From Meiothermus granaticius NBRC 107808 (GTDB taxonomy: Bacteria; Deinococcota; Deinococci; Deinococcales; Thermaceae), in assembly GCF_003574355.1 (NCBI RefSeq), contig NZ_QWLB01000011.1, positions 1-64,000 of the forward strand: 64,000 nt of DNA. The letters run 5' to 3'. Below are positions 24,487 through 32,139 of the stretch, one piece after another; the stretch's first letter is position 1; the number at the start of each line of letters is the position of its first letter. Below the pieces are notes generated by a model that did no database searches, had not been told where the DNA came from, and saw only the letters and a program-made list of their open reading frames with translations. The position numbers and the translations under genes were made by a program.

Positions 24487-25713
24487 ATGGCCTTGGTCGT
24501 GCAAAAATATGGCGGAACCAGTGTGGGCGACCTCGAGCGCATCCACAAGGTCGCGCAGCGCATCCAGCACTACCGTGAACGCGGCAACCGGTTGGCCGTG
24601 GTGGTCTCGGCCATGGGCCGCACCACCGATGAGCTGATCGCCATGGCCAGGCGGGTCAATCCCCGCCCTCCGGCCCGCGAGCTGGATATGTTGGTCACCA
24701 TCGGCGAACAGCAGTCGGCGGCCCTGCTTTCCATCCAGTTGGCGGCGATGGGAATCCCCGCTCGAGCCTTCACCCAGTCCCAGCTCGGGTTTACCACCGA
24801 CGGTCGCTTTGGCAACGCCCGGATCCTGAAGGTTGAGCCCAGGCTCATTCAGGCCGCCCTCGAGCGGGGGGAGGTGGCGGTGGTCACCGGTTTTATGGGG
24901 ACCACCCCCGAGGGGGAGCTCACCACCTTGGGCCGGGGTGGCTCGGACACCACCGCAGTGGCCCTGGCTGCGGCCCTGGGGGCTAAGGAGTGCGAGATCT
25001 TCACCGATACCGAAGGGGTGTACACCACCGACCCGCACATGATTCCTGAGGCCCAGAAGCTTCCGGTGATCGGCTATGACCAGATGCTCGAGATGGCCGC
25101 CTTGGGCGCAGGGGTACTGCATCCCCGCTCGGTCTGGTACGGCAAGAAGTATGGGGTGACCATTCACGTGCGCAGCAGCTTTTCTTACAACCCTGGAACC
25201 CTGGTAACGGAGGCAAAGATGGAACTTGGACGGGCAGTGACCGGCGTGGCCCTCGACGATGAGCACGCCCAGATTGGCTTGGTGGGCATTCCTGACCGGC
25301 CTGGGGTGGCCGCGCAGGTCTTCGAGGTTTTGGGACGGGCTGGGATCGCGGTGGACATGATCATCCAGGGGGTGCCTGGGCACGACCCCAGCCGCACCCA
25401 GATGGCGTTTACGGTGAACCAGGACTTCGCCGAAGACGCTCTGGAGGCCCTCGAGCCCCTGCTGCGCGAGATCGGGGGGGAGGCCAACCTGCGCCGCGAT
25501 ATCGCCAAGATTTCCATCGTGGGGCAAGCCCTGGCCTCGACCCCGGGCATCCCAGCCAAGATGTTCACGGCCCTCTCGAGCGTGGGGGCGAACATCGAGA
25601 TGATCGCCACCAGCGAGGTGCGCATCTCGGTGGTCATCCCTGCCCAGTTTGCCGAGGCCGCGCTCCGGGCGGTGCACCGGGCCTTTGAGCTGGACAAGCC
25701 GGTGGAGGCCTAG
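24487..25713 (+). CDS. lysC: Aspartate kinase
   Basis: A 408-residue enzyme phosphorylating aspartate at the entry to the Lys/Met/Thr pathway. The kinase domain begins VVQKYGGTSVGDL (residues 4-16) and contains GRGGSDTTAVALAAALGA near 140 and the substrate/nucleotide region TDTEGVYTTDP near 173. Two ACT domains follow (about 262-335 and 345-408; IGLVGIPDRPGVAAQVF, ISIVGQALASTPGIPAKMF), as in feedback-regulated kinases. A second in-frame start with a strong ribosome site lies at 25219 (see separate entry). The stop is 2 bases before the phosphoribosyltransferase gene. Confidence 0.95.
   Translation: MALVVQKYGGTSVGDLERIHKVAQRIQHYRERGNRLAVVVSAMGRTTDELIAMARRVNPRPPARELDMLVTIGEQQSAALLSIQLAAMGIPARAFTQSQLGFTTDGRFGNARILKVEPRLIQAALERGEVAVVTGFMGTTPEGELTTLGRGGSDTTAVALAAALGAKECEIFTDTEGVYTTDPHMIPEAQKLPVIGYDQMLEMAALGAGVLHPRSVWYGKKYGVTIHVRSSFSYNPGTLVTEAKMELGRAVTGVALDDEHAQIGLVGIPDRPGVAAQVFEVLGRAGIAVDMIIQGVPGHDPSRTQMAFTVNQDFAEDALEALEPLLREIGGEANLRRDIAKISIVGQALASTPGIPAKMFTALSSVGANIEMIATSEVRISVVIPAQFAEAALRAVHRAFELDKPVEA
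25219..25713 (+). CDS. Aspartate kinase beta subunit from an internal start
   Basis: Inside lysC and in the same frame, ACGGAGG is followed 6 bases later by ATG (25219), which would give a 164-residue protein consisting of the two ACT domains only (starting MELGRAVTGVALDD). Overlapping alpha/beta aspartate kinase genes of exactly this layout are known from Thermus and Bacillus, where the enzyme is an alpha2-beta2 tetramer. The ribosome site and frame are visible; actual production of the short form is inferred. Confidence 0.7.
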   Translation: MELGRAVTGVALDDEHAQIGLVGIPDRPGVAAQVFEVLGRAGIAVDMIIQGVPGHDPSRTQMAFTVNQDFAEDALEALEPLLREIGGEANLRRDIAKISIVGQALASTPGIPAKMFTALSSVGANIEMIATSEVRISVVIPAQFAEAALRAVHRAFELDKPVEA

Positions 25714-25715
25714 CC

Positions 25716-26234
25716 ATGTCCGAAGAGCTACAGGGCTACACCGGCAAGCAATATCTGTCCTGGCAGGACATCACCCATCTGGTCCACAAGCTGCTGGGCA
25801 AGATCAACCCGCGCGAGTATGACTGCATCCTGGCGGTGACCCGAGGCGGGATGATCCCGGCCTGTCTGCTCTCTGAAGCCACCGACCTACGCGATATCCT
25901 TACCGCCGCGGTGATGTTCTACACCGCAGAGGGCCAGACCTTGGAGGAACCTCACTTTTTGCAGTTCCCCGGCGATACCCTTCTGCTGGGCAAGCGGGTG
26001 TTGATTGTGGACGACGTGTGGGACTCGGGCAAGACCGCGGTGGCGGTGCGGGCTCGAGTCAAGCTGGCCGGGGGGAAGCCCACTCTGGCGGTGCTCCATT
26101 TCAAGCCCAAGAAGAATCGTTTCCCCGGCGACGGCCCCGACCTTTATGCCAGCGAGACCGATGCCTGGATCGTCTACCCCTGGGACCCGGCCCAGGGGTG
26201 GGCCAGCCTGGGCCAGGCCCCCAGTCAGGCCTAA
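25716..26234 (+). CDS. Phosphoribosyltransferase, hypoxanthine/xanthine type
   Basis: A 172-residue type I PRTase-fold protein. The PRPP-binding signature is VLIVDDVWDSGKTAVAV near residues 95-111, and an earlier DCILAVTRGGMIPACLLSEA near 36 carries the pyrophosphate loop. Such proteins salvage purines (xanthine or hypoxanthine plus PRPP) or act as regulators; the exact base is not decidable here. It follows lysC by 2 bases and is probably translated from the same mRNA. A hairpin at 26240-26266 follows. Confidence 0.85.
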   Translation: MSEELQGYTGKQYLSWQDITHLVHKLLGKINPREYDCILAVTRGGMIPACLLSEATDLRDILTAAVMFYTAEGQTLEEPHFLQFPGDTLLLGKRVLIVDDVWDSGKTAVAVRARVKLAGGKPTLAVLHFKPKKNRFPGDGPDLYASETDAWIVYPWDPAQGWASLGQAPSQA

Positions 26235-26239
26235 GCAAA

Positions 26240-26266
26240 CACGGACGCACCCAGGGTGCGTCCGTG
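26240..26266. terminator. Strong hairpin between convergent genes
   Basis: CACGGACGCAC and GTGCGTCCGTG form a perfect 11-bp stem with a CCAGG loop, between the phosphoribosyltransferase and mdh, which converge. There is no T-tract on either side, so it is either a bidirectional terminator of the T-less kind or an mRNA 3'-end stabiliser. Confidence 0.6.
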
Positions 26267-26282
26267 CAGGGGGGCAGGGCGA

Positions 26283-27269
26283 CTAGATCAACCCCAAGGC
26301 TTTCACCGCATCGCGCTCGTCGGAGAGTTCCTTGGCGCTGGCGTCCATCTTGGCCCGGCTGAACTCGTTGATCTCGAGCCCCCCTACGATGCGGAAATCC
26401 CCGTCCTTGCAGGCGCAGGGGTAGCTGTACACCAGCCCCTCCTCCACGCCATAAGAACCATCGGAGGCTACGGCCATGCTGGTCCAGTCCCCTTCCGGGG
26501 TGCCCAGAGCCCAGCTGCGCATGTGGTCAATCGCGGCATTGGCGGCTGAGGCGGCGGAAGAGGCCCCCCGGGCTTCAATGATGGCGGCACCGCGCTTGGC
26601 GATGGTGGGGATGTAGGTGTTGGCGTACCACTCGTGGTCGCCCACCAGCTCATAGGCGTTTTGCCCATCTACCTCGCAGTGGAAGAGGTCGGGGTACTGG
26701 GTGACCGAGTGGTTGCCCCAGATGGTCATCTTCTTGATGCTGGAGATTGGTTTGTGCAGGCGGGCGGCCAGCTGGGAGAGGGCCCGGTTGTGGTCCAGGC
26801 GGGTCATGGCGTGGAACTGCCGGGGGGAGAGGTTGGGGGCCGAGTGATAGGCGATGAGGGCGTTGGTGTTGGCCGGGTTTCCTACCACCAGCACCTTGAC
26901 CCCCTTCTTGGCATTCTCGGAGAGGGCTTTGCCCTGTACGGTGAAGATGGCCCCGTTGGCCTGCAGCAAGTCCGAGCGCTCCATGCCCTGCTTGCGGGGC
27001 ATAGCCCCCACCAGCAGGGCATAATCGGCGTCGCCAAAGGCCACGTTGGGGTCATCGGTCTGCACTACGCCCGCGAGCAGCGGAAAGGCGCAATCCTCGA
27101 GCTCCATCCCCACGCCCTGAAGGGCTTTGAGGGCCGGGGTAATCTCCAGCAGCTGGAGGATCACCGGTTGGTCTTTGCCCAGCATCTCGCCCGAAGCGAT
27201 GCGGAACAACAAGCTGTAGCCGATCTGACCGGCGGCCCCGGTAACAGCGACACGGACGGGAGATTTCAT
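26283..27269 (-). CDS. mdh: Malate dehydrogenase
   Basis: A 328-residue NAD-dependent enzyme of the TCA cycle (malate to oxaloacetate). It has the Rossmann motif [15 protein letters not shown] (about 6-20), [16 protein letters not shown] near 88-103 (substrate Arg loop), [13 protein letters not shown] near 127-139 and [13 protein letters not shown] near 156-168, plus the catalytic His in [12 protein letters not shown] near 184. The pattern is the long MDH group found in Thermus. The start at 27269 has AAAGGAG 7 bases upstream; the longer frame is unsupported. Confidence 0.96.
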   Translation of the reverse strand: MKSPVRVAVTGAAGQIGYSLLFRIASGEMLGKDQPVILQLLEITPALKALQGVGMELEDCAFPLLAGVVQTDDPNVAFGDADYALLVGAMPRKQGMERSDLLQANGAIFTVQGKALSENAKKGVKVLVVGNPANTNALIAYHSAPNLSPRQFHAMTRLDHNRALSQLAARLHKPISSIKKMTIWGNHSVTQYPDLFHCEVDGQNAYELVGDHEWYANTYIPTIAKRGAAIIEARGASSAASAANAAIDHMRSWALGTPEGDWTSMAVASDGSYGVEEGLVYSYPCACKDGDFRIVGGLEINEFSRAKMDASAKELSDERDAVKALGLI

Positions 27270-27373
27270 CAGCAACTCCTTTCGAATAGCCTGGGGTCCA
27301 GGCACCATCCCCAATCATACGCCGAGCGGGGCGAAGGGTTCAAAGCGCTCCACACCTAAATGTAATCCCTGGA

Positions 27374-27402
27374 TTTCCACACGGGATTTGGCATTTTATA
27401 GT
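27374..27402 (+). promoter_or_regulatory. Promoter of the Rrf2/IscR gene
   Basis: TTTCCA (27374-27379), a 17-base spacer and TATAGT (27397-27402) end 6 bases before the ATG at 27409, so the transcript would be leaderless. If the product is IscR-like, this is also the place to look for its autoregulatory site. Confidence 0.5.
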
Positions 27403-27408
27403 AGAGGC

Positions 27409-27882
27409 ATGTGGGTTTCGACCAAAGCGCAGTATGGCCTTCGGGCCCTGGTGGAGATCGGGTTGCGGGCGCCGGCAGCAGTGCCCCTGCAGGTGGTGGC
27501 GGAGGCCCAGGGGATCTCGCAGCACTACCTCGAGCAGATCGCGGCTCAGCTCCGCCGCAGCGGGTTTATCCGCAGTGTGCGGGGGGCCAAGGGCGGCTAC
27601 AAGCTGGGCCGCCCCACCGACCAGATCTTTGCCCTGGAGGTAGTGGAGGCCCTCGAGGGGAGCCTGGCCCCGGTCATCTGCGTGAGCGATCCCGAGTCCT
27701 GCTGGCAGACCGGCAGTTGCTCTACGGAAATGCTCTGGAAGAAGGTTGACCTGGCCATGCGGGGGGTGTTGGGCAGCACCTCGCTGAAGGATTTGGTGGA
27801 GGAGCGCCGGCAGATCGAGCAGCGCAGGCTGGTTCAGCTCGAGCCAAGCCCTCAGCCCTCGCCCCTGCAGGCCGGTCATTAG
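27409..27882 (+). CDS. iscR: Rrf2/IscR-family transcriptional regulator
   Basis: A 157-residue winged-helix regulator starting WVSTKAQYGLRALVEIG, with the DNA-binding helix region AEAQGISQHYLEQIAAQLRRSGFIRSVRGAKGGY (as short blocks around residues 30-63). Three Cys appear as C-x6-C-x5-C (CVSDPESCWQTGSC, about 90-103), close to the IscR 2Fe-2S ligand set. It is followed directly by a cysteine desulfurase, which supports a role as an Fe-S sensor controlling iscS. The ATG at 27409 fits the leaderless promoter; an upstream in-frame ATG at 27388 overlaps the promoter. Confidence 0.9.
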   Translation: MWVSTKAQYGLRALVEIGLRAPAAVPLQVVAEAQGISQHYLEQIAAQLRRSGFIRSVRGAKGGYKLGRPTDQIFALEVVEALEGSLAPVICVSDPESCWQTGSCSTEMLWKKVDLAMRGVLGSTSLKDLVEERRQIEQRRLVQLEPSPQPSPLQAGH

Positions 27883-27889
27883 GGTGGGC

Positions 27890-29020
27890 ATGGTCTACTT
27901 GGATTACGCCGCGACCACCCCGCTCGACCCCGAGGTGAAGGCGGGGATGGAGGGGGTGCTCGAGGTCTATGGCAACCCCAGCTCGGTGCACGCGGCCGGA
28001 CGCGAGGCCCGGCGGTTGCTCGAGGAGGGCCGGGAGCGGGTCGCGGCGGCGCTGGGGTGTCGTTCTCGCGAGCTGATCCTCACCAGCGGGGGCACCGAGG
28101 CCAACGCCCTGGCGATTCTCGGGCTGGCCCTGGCCAAGGCCCCGCGCGGGGGGCATATCGTCAGCACCCAGGTTGAACATTCGGGGGTCCTCGGCGCGCT
28201 CCGCAACCTCGAGCGCCTGGGTTTTGAGGTGACCCTTCTGCCCCCCGACCGCTCTGGCATGATCTACCCCCAGCAGGTGGCCGAGGCCCTGCGCCCCGAG
28301 ACCCTCCTGGTCAGCGTGATGGCGGTCAACAACGAGCTAGGAACGGTGTATCCGCTGCGAGAGATTGCCCAGATCTGCCAAGACAGGGGAATCCCCCTCC
28401 ACAGCGATGCGGTGCAGGCCGTGGGGGTTGTGCCCAGCCGGGTCGAGGATCTGGGGGCAGACCTGGTCTCGATCGCCGCCCATAAGTTTTACGGCCCCAA
28501 GGGGGTGGGGGCTTTGTACGTTCGCAAGGGCCTCGAGCTGTTTCCGCTGCTGCCGGGTAAGCAGGAACAGGGCTACCGCGGCGGCACGGAAAACCTGCCT
28601 GGGGTCTACGGCATGGGGCTAGCCGCCGAGAAAGCCATGCGGCTGTGGGAAGAGGAGACCTCGAGGTTGCTGAGCCTGCGGGATCGGCTCGAGCAGGGCC
28701 TCTTGGGCATCCCTGGGGTTGAGCGCAACGGGCACCCCAGCCGGCGCAGCCCCAAGCACGTCAACGTCACCGCAAAGGGTGTGGATGGGGAGGGGCTTTT
28801 GCTCAACCTCGACCTGATGGGGGTCGCGGCTTCCTCAGGTTCGGCCTGCGCGGCGGGCAGCCTGGAGCCTTCGCATGTGCTCCTGGCCATTGGACGGAGC
28901 AAAGCCGAGGCCAAAGCCTCGGTGCGCTTCAGCCTGGGGCGCTTCAGCACCGAGGCCGAGGTGGATAAGGCCGTTCAGGCCTTTAGCCAAGCGGTGGCGC
29001 GGGCCCAGGCAGTGGCCTAA
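27890..29020 (+). CDS. iscS: Cysteine desulfurase (IscS/NifS)
   Basis: A 376-residue PLP enzyme that takes sulfur from cysteine for Fe-S cluster and tRNA thiolation pathways. It starts MVYLDYAATTPLDPEV and has TSGGTEANALAI near residue 67, TQVEHSGV near 97, the PLP-binding SIAAHKFYGPKGVGALY near 193-209, and the catalytic Cys loop ASSGSACAAGSLEPSHVL near 315-332. The ATG at 27890 was preferred to GTG at 27884. It follows iscR by 7 bases; no iscU scaffold is nearby. Confidence 0.95.
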   Translation: MVYLDYAATTPLDPEVKAGMEGVLEVYGNPSSVHAAGREARRLLEEGRERVAAALGCRSRELILTSGGTEANALAILGLALAKAPRGGHIVSTQVEHSGVLGALRNLERLGFEVTLLPPDRSGMIYPQQVAEALRPETLLVSVMAVNNELGTVYPLREIAQICQDRGIPLHSDAVQAVGVVPSRVEDLGADLVSIAAHKFYGPKGVGALYVRKGLELFPLLPGKQEQGYRGGTENLPGVYGMGLAAEKAMRLWEEETSRLLSLRDRLEQGLLGIPGVERNGHPSRRSPKHVNVTAKGVDGEGLLLNLDLMGVAASSGSACAAGSLEPSHVLLAIGRSKAEAKASVRFSLGRFSTEAEVDKAVQAFSQAVARAQAVA

Positions 29021-29038
29021 TCGGGGGTTACTGGGGGG

Positions 29039-29728
29039 TTACTGCTGGCTCGAGACCCCGTCCTGCGGGGGTTGTACCGGTTTACCGGCCAGCGCGTCGT
29101 CGAGCATCTTGCGCCAGCCGTTGAGCGAGTCGGCGCCCCGGCTTCCGCTGAACTTGACCCCATTCACGATAAAGGTTGGGGTGGAGTCCAGCCCCAGCTT
29201 GGCGGCCATGTCGCGGTCGGCCAGCACCCCGGCCTGCTTCTTGCCGGACTTGAGGCATTCCAGCATGGTGGCCGGGGCCATCCCAAGCTGCCCGGCCACA
29301 TCGGCAAAGAACTGATCCAGGGCGTCGCCGGAGAGGTTGGCCCACTGGGCCTGAGAGCGGAACAGGGCCTCGTGATACTCAAAGAAGAGGTTGGCATCGG
29401 CAGCGCAGGCCGCGGCCTCCCCAGCTCGGATGACGCTGTCTTGCCCGGTGAAGGGAAAATCGCGGAAAACATAGCGGATCTTTCCGGTGTCGATGTATTC
29501 CTTCTTGATCACCGGAAGCACCTCGAGGGCGTGGTCGCGGCAGTGGGGACAGAGGTAGTTGGAGAAATCTACCACCGTGACCTTGGCATCCGCTGGGCCG
29601 AAGACAAATCGTGCTCCTTGGGCAGCGTCGTTGAGTGAAACGGTGGGCTTGGGTCGCAGGGCGAAGAACAGCACCCCGGCCAGGATGACCGCGACGGCAG
29701 CGACCACGATAAAGAGGGTTCGTTGCAT
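29039..29728 (-). CDS. DsbA-family thioredoxin-fold protein
   Basis: A 229-residue protein with an N-terminal signal-anchor (about 4-25) and a DsbA-like thioredoxin domain. The active site is NYLCPHCRDHALEV near residue 60 and the cis-Pro loop is DSTPTFIVNG near 185. These proteins oxidise or isomerise thiols, or serve as BdbD-like partners, on the outer face of the membrane. It is a close relative of the next gene (29793-30464), giving a tandem pair separated by 64 bases. The start at 29728 aligns with its paralogue's start. Confidence 0.9.
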   Translation of the reverse strand: MQRTLFIVVAAVAVILAGVLFFALRPKPTVSLNDAAQGARFVFGPADAKVTVVDFSNYLCPHCRDHALEVLPVIKKEYIDTGKIRYVFRDFPFTGQDSVIRAGEAAACAADANLFFEYHEALFRSQAQWANLSGDALDQFFADVAGQLGMAPATMLECLKSGKKQAGVLADRDMAAKLGLDSTPTFIVNGVKFSGSRGADSLNGWRKMLDDALAGKPVQPPQDGVSSQQ

Positions 29729-29792
29729 GAAGAGTAGTCTAGCAGCTTCAGGTGAGAGCTCGACAGGAGCTGCGAGGAACCGGGGAAGGGGG

Positions 29793-30464
29793 TTATTTCT
29801 GAGCCAGGGCTTTGTCCAGTAGGGCCTTCCACTCCTCGTAGCTGCGGGCCCCGACATACTGTTGGCCATTGACGATAAAGGTGGGGGTCTCGCTGATGCC
29901 CAGCCGCCCGGCTAGCTGTTGGTCGGCCAGCACCCCGGCGCGCTGGCTACCGGAGGTCAGGCAGGCGGTGAACTTGGCGGTGTCCAGGCTGAGCTGCCGG
30001 GCCAGGTCCTCGAGGAACTTGTCCAGGTTATCCAGGCTCAGCCCTCCCCAGAGGGTTTGCGAGCGGAACAGGATCTCACGGTACTCGAGGTAGCGGTTTT
30101 GCTCAGCGGCACAGGCTGCGGCCTCTCCGGCTCGAACCACATTCGGCTGGGGGGAGCCATCTGGGAGGCTAAAGGGCAGGTCGCGGAAGAGGTAGCGCAC
30201 CTTGCCGGTATTGATGTAGTCCCGCTGGATCTGGGGGAAGACCTCGTTATCGTGGTCGCGGCAGTGCGGGCAGAGGTAGTTGGAAAACTCCACCACCGTC
30301 ACCTTGGCGCCTTCTGGACCGAAGGCGAAACGGGCACCCTCGGCGGGGTTTGTGCTTGTTGTGGGGGTGGATGCTGCCGTGGGGCGCGGGCGGGTGACAA
30401 ACAGCAGCACCCCAGCCAGAACCAGTGCGGTCAGCAGCACCCCGATAAAAAGCCTCCGTTGCAT
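29793..30464 (-). CDS. DsbA-family thioredoxin-fold protein (paralogue)
   Basis: A 223-residue protein with a membrane anchor (about 4-25) and a Thr/Pro-rich linker, then the thioredoxin-fold domain with NYLCPHCRDHDNEV near residue 67 and ETPTFIVNGQQY near 190. It is clearly homologous to the following gene over the whole length, including EGARFAFGPEGAKVTVVEFS versus QGARFVFGPADAKVTVVDFS. Neither gene is next to a DsbB-like partner. The upstream gene on the other strand starts only 42 bases away, so the two promoters are close. Confidence 0.9.
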   Translation of the reverse strand: MQRRLFIGVLLTALVLAGVLLFVTRPRPTAASTPTTSTNPAEGARFAFGPEGAKVTVVEFSNYLCPHCRDHDNEVFPQIQRDYINTGKVRYLFRDLPFSLPDGSPQPNVVRAGEAAACAAEQNRYLEYREILFRSQTLWGGLSLDNLDKFLEDLARQLSLDTAKFTACLTSGSQRAGVLADQQLAGRLGISETPTFIVNGQQYVGARSYEEWKALLDKALAQK

Positions 30465-30506
30465 AAGCCCAGTGTAGCTGCCAAGGGTGAGGTTTATTCT
30501 GAAAGG

Positions 30507-31184
30507 GTGGAAATTCCTGACTACTGGCTACCCCGGCCCGAGTTCAGGCTGAGCCCTGAGTTAGAGGGGGAGCTCGAGGCCGTCCTCGCCAGCGTGCCCG
30601 AGGGGGATTGGTTGCCCGAAGATTTGTCTGTCCCCAAATGGGTTTTCTTGAACTGGTTGGCTGAGTCTAAAGACTTGCTGCTGCATGGCTCGGTAGACTC
30701 AGATATCACCGCGTTTGAGCCGCGTTTACCCAATGCAGCGGATGACGATGAGTTTAGCCAGCAGACGGCGGTCTTTGCCTCATCAGATGGCATCTGGCCG
30801 ATGTTCTACGCGATATTGGATCGCACCCGGGGACCCATGCGGATGCTCAATTCCGCCTTGCGCTTTGAGCTACCTAACGGGACTTTGAGCGATACCCATT
30901 ATTTTTTCTCCATTAGCGACCACGCCTTGGCTAAGAAACCTTGGCGCGAAGGGGTGGTATACGTTTTACCCCGTGAAGGCTTTGTTCAGCAGCCGCCCTA
31001 CAGGGTGCAAGCTTGGACTGTTCACGATCCGCATTGGGCCAGCCTCAAGCCGGTCAAACCTCGAGCCAAGCTCCGCGTTCGGCCTGAGGACTTTCCCTTT
31101 CTAGCCCAGGTTCGAGCCCATGATGATGAAACCCTGGTGCGAAGATTTACCACAGACCCACGGGGATTCCCTTGGCTTGGGTAA
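30507..31184 (+). CDS. Hypothetical protein, LHGS/FEPR motif family
   Basis: A 225-residue soluble protein starting at GTG 30507, with TATTCT 6 bases before it (leaderless pattern). The upstream open frame is antisense to the DsbA gene and was excluded. Visible blocks are SVPKWVFLNWLAESKDLLLHGS (as VPKWVF then LLLHGS, about 40-62), ITAFEPRLPN, then QQTAVFASSDGIWPMFYAILDR (as QTAVFASSDG and WPMFYAI, about 83-103), and ending EDFPFLAQVRAHDDE. The order LHGS, FEPR, VFASSDG resembles the layout of some small ADP-ribosyltransferase-like proteins (LYHGT... VFAT). That resemblance is tentative and I assign no function. Confidence 0.65.
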   Translation: MEIPDYWLPRPEFRLSPELEGELEAVLASVPEGDWLPEDLSVPKWVFLNWLAESKDLLLHGSVDSDITAFEPRLPNAADDDEFSQQTAVFASSDGIWPMFYAILDRTRGPMRMLNSALRFELPNGTLSDTHYFFSISDHALAKKPWREGVVYVLPREGFVQQPPYRVQAWTVHDPHWASLKPVKPRAKLRVRPEDFPFLAQVRAHDDETLVRRFTTDPRGFPWLG

Positions 31185-31334
31185 ACTGTTAAAACTTCTC
31201 ACCGCACGCCGGTCTATCCTGAGCTTTAATATTTGGGGGAGTAGCCGCCCGAAACGGGAGTCCTGCTGCGTCAATACGGTTGCTAGAGGCAGCCCGCGCT
31301 GGACACAAGGGCCAGACCCGAGAACGGAGGAAGT

Positions 31335-31565
31335 ATGGGTTCGTTCTTGGAGTTTCGTCTGCGCTGTCGCTGGGTTCCGGCCACCTTTGACCGGGTAGAA
31401 CTCATCCACGAGGATTCGGGCGAGCGCGCCGAGGTTCAGGTTTCCTGGCTGTACCGCTATGCCCCTCGAGAAGTCCTGGAGGGCCTCTACCTCAAGGGTC
31501 AGGCCGAACTGTGGTGTACCCCCGGGGTTTGGCACAGTCTCAAGACCTCGAGGCTGGTGGCTTAG
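31335..31565 (+). CDS. Small hypothetical protein
   Basis: A 76-residue protein with a good ribosome site (GGAGG, 4 bases before the ATG). It has a mixed composition and no signal peptide (start MGSFLEFRLRCRWVP), and ends in a basic stretch. I recognise no family. It follows the gene at 30507 by 150 bases in which I see no clear promoter. The ribosome site is the main support. Confidence 0.5.
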   Translation: MGSFLEFRLRCRWVPATFDRVELIHEDSGERAEVQVSWLYRYAPREVLEGLYLKGQAELWCTPGVWHSLKTSRLVA

Positions 31566-31695
31566 GGTTTCTCCCCGCCAAATGCGGCCCGGTACAGGGT
31601 GCGGTTTTGGATGGGTGTTTCAAATACCGCGCCCTCGAGTTTGAATTCCTCGGCGGATGTTGGGGCTGGCTCGAGGGCCGGCTTGCTCTTTGCGT

Positions 31696-32079
31696 TCAAG
31701 GTTTGGCTTGTTCTGAGACCCTACCCAACTCCGCCCGTATCAGGGCTTCTGCCACCCGCAGGGCCCTGAGCCTACTTTGCAGCAAAGTGTGCTGAGGGGT
31801 TCCGGGTGCGAGCTTTGCCTGCGATTCCTCGACCCTGCTGATCATCGAGGCAAAGGCCCTCCGAGCCTTTTGCAAGTCGTCCCGGGTAAATTTCTCGCCA
31901 GCATCCGTTGCCTTATTCATCAGCGCAGACGCGGTGCGTAGGGCCTTGAGGTTATCCCCTAACATCGTGTATTGCTACGTTCCAGATGCGAGCTTCTGTT
32001 GGGCCTTTTCCGACTTGCTGATGAGCGAAGCGATGGGCTGAAGCGCTTGCTGAACTTCGTCTATTGTGGGGGTTTCCAT
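31696..32079 (-). pseudogene. Two-repeat helical protein interrupted by an in-frame TAG
   Basis: From an ATG at 32079 (GAGGTG ribosome site 4 bases upstream) the frame encodes 34 residues ending KAQQKLASGT, hits TAG at 31975-31977, and then continues open in the same frame to 31696. A second ATG at 31965 (MLGDNLKALRTAS) would give 89 residues. The whole reads as two copies of one helical unit: unit 1 EVQQALQPIASLISK..KLASGT-stop-QYTMLGDNLKALRTASALM; unit 2 DLQKARRAFASMISR..KLAPGTPQHTLLQSRLRALRVAEAL. The stop falls where unit 2 has Pro (GT-stop-QYT versus GTPQHT). Either a recent nonsense mutation, readthrough, or restart at 31965 applies. Function unknown. Confidence 0.65.
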
Positions 32080-32139
32080 GCCACACCTCACGCCCCACCG
32101 GCCATTGTTGAGCTTCGGTGGGTTGGGGAGCCCTACACG

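Noticed and set aside
24031-25677. A 548-codon minus-strand frame opposite lysC and the cupin gene
   Set aside because: It spans two well-identified genes on both strands, and its composition (His/Gly/Arg-rich) is typical of antisense frames.
29919-30506. An N-terminal extension of the gene at 30507, giving 421 residues
   Set aside because: The extension is entirely antisense to the DsbA-like gene and lacks a ribosome site; the -10 box at 30495-30500 supports GTG 30507.
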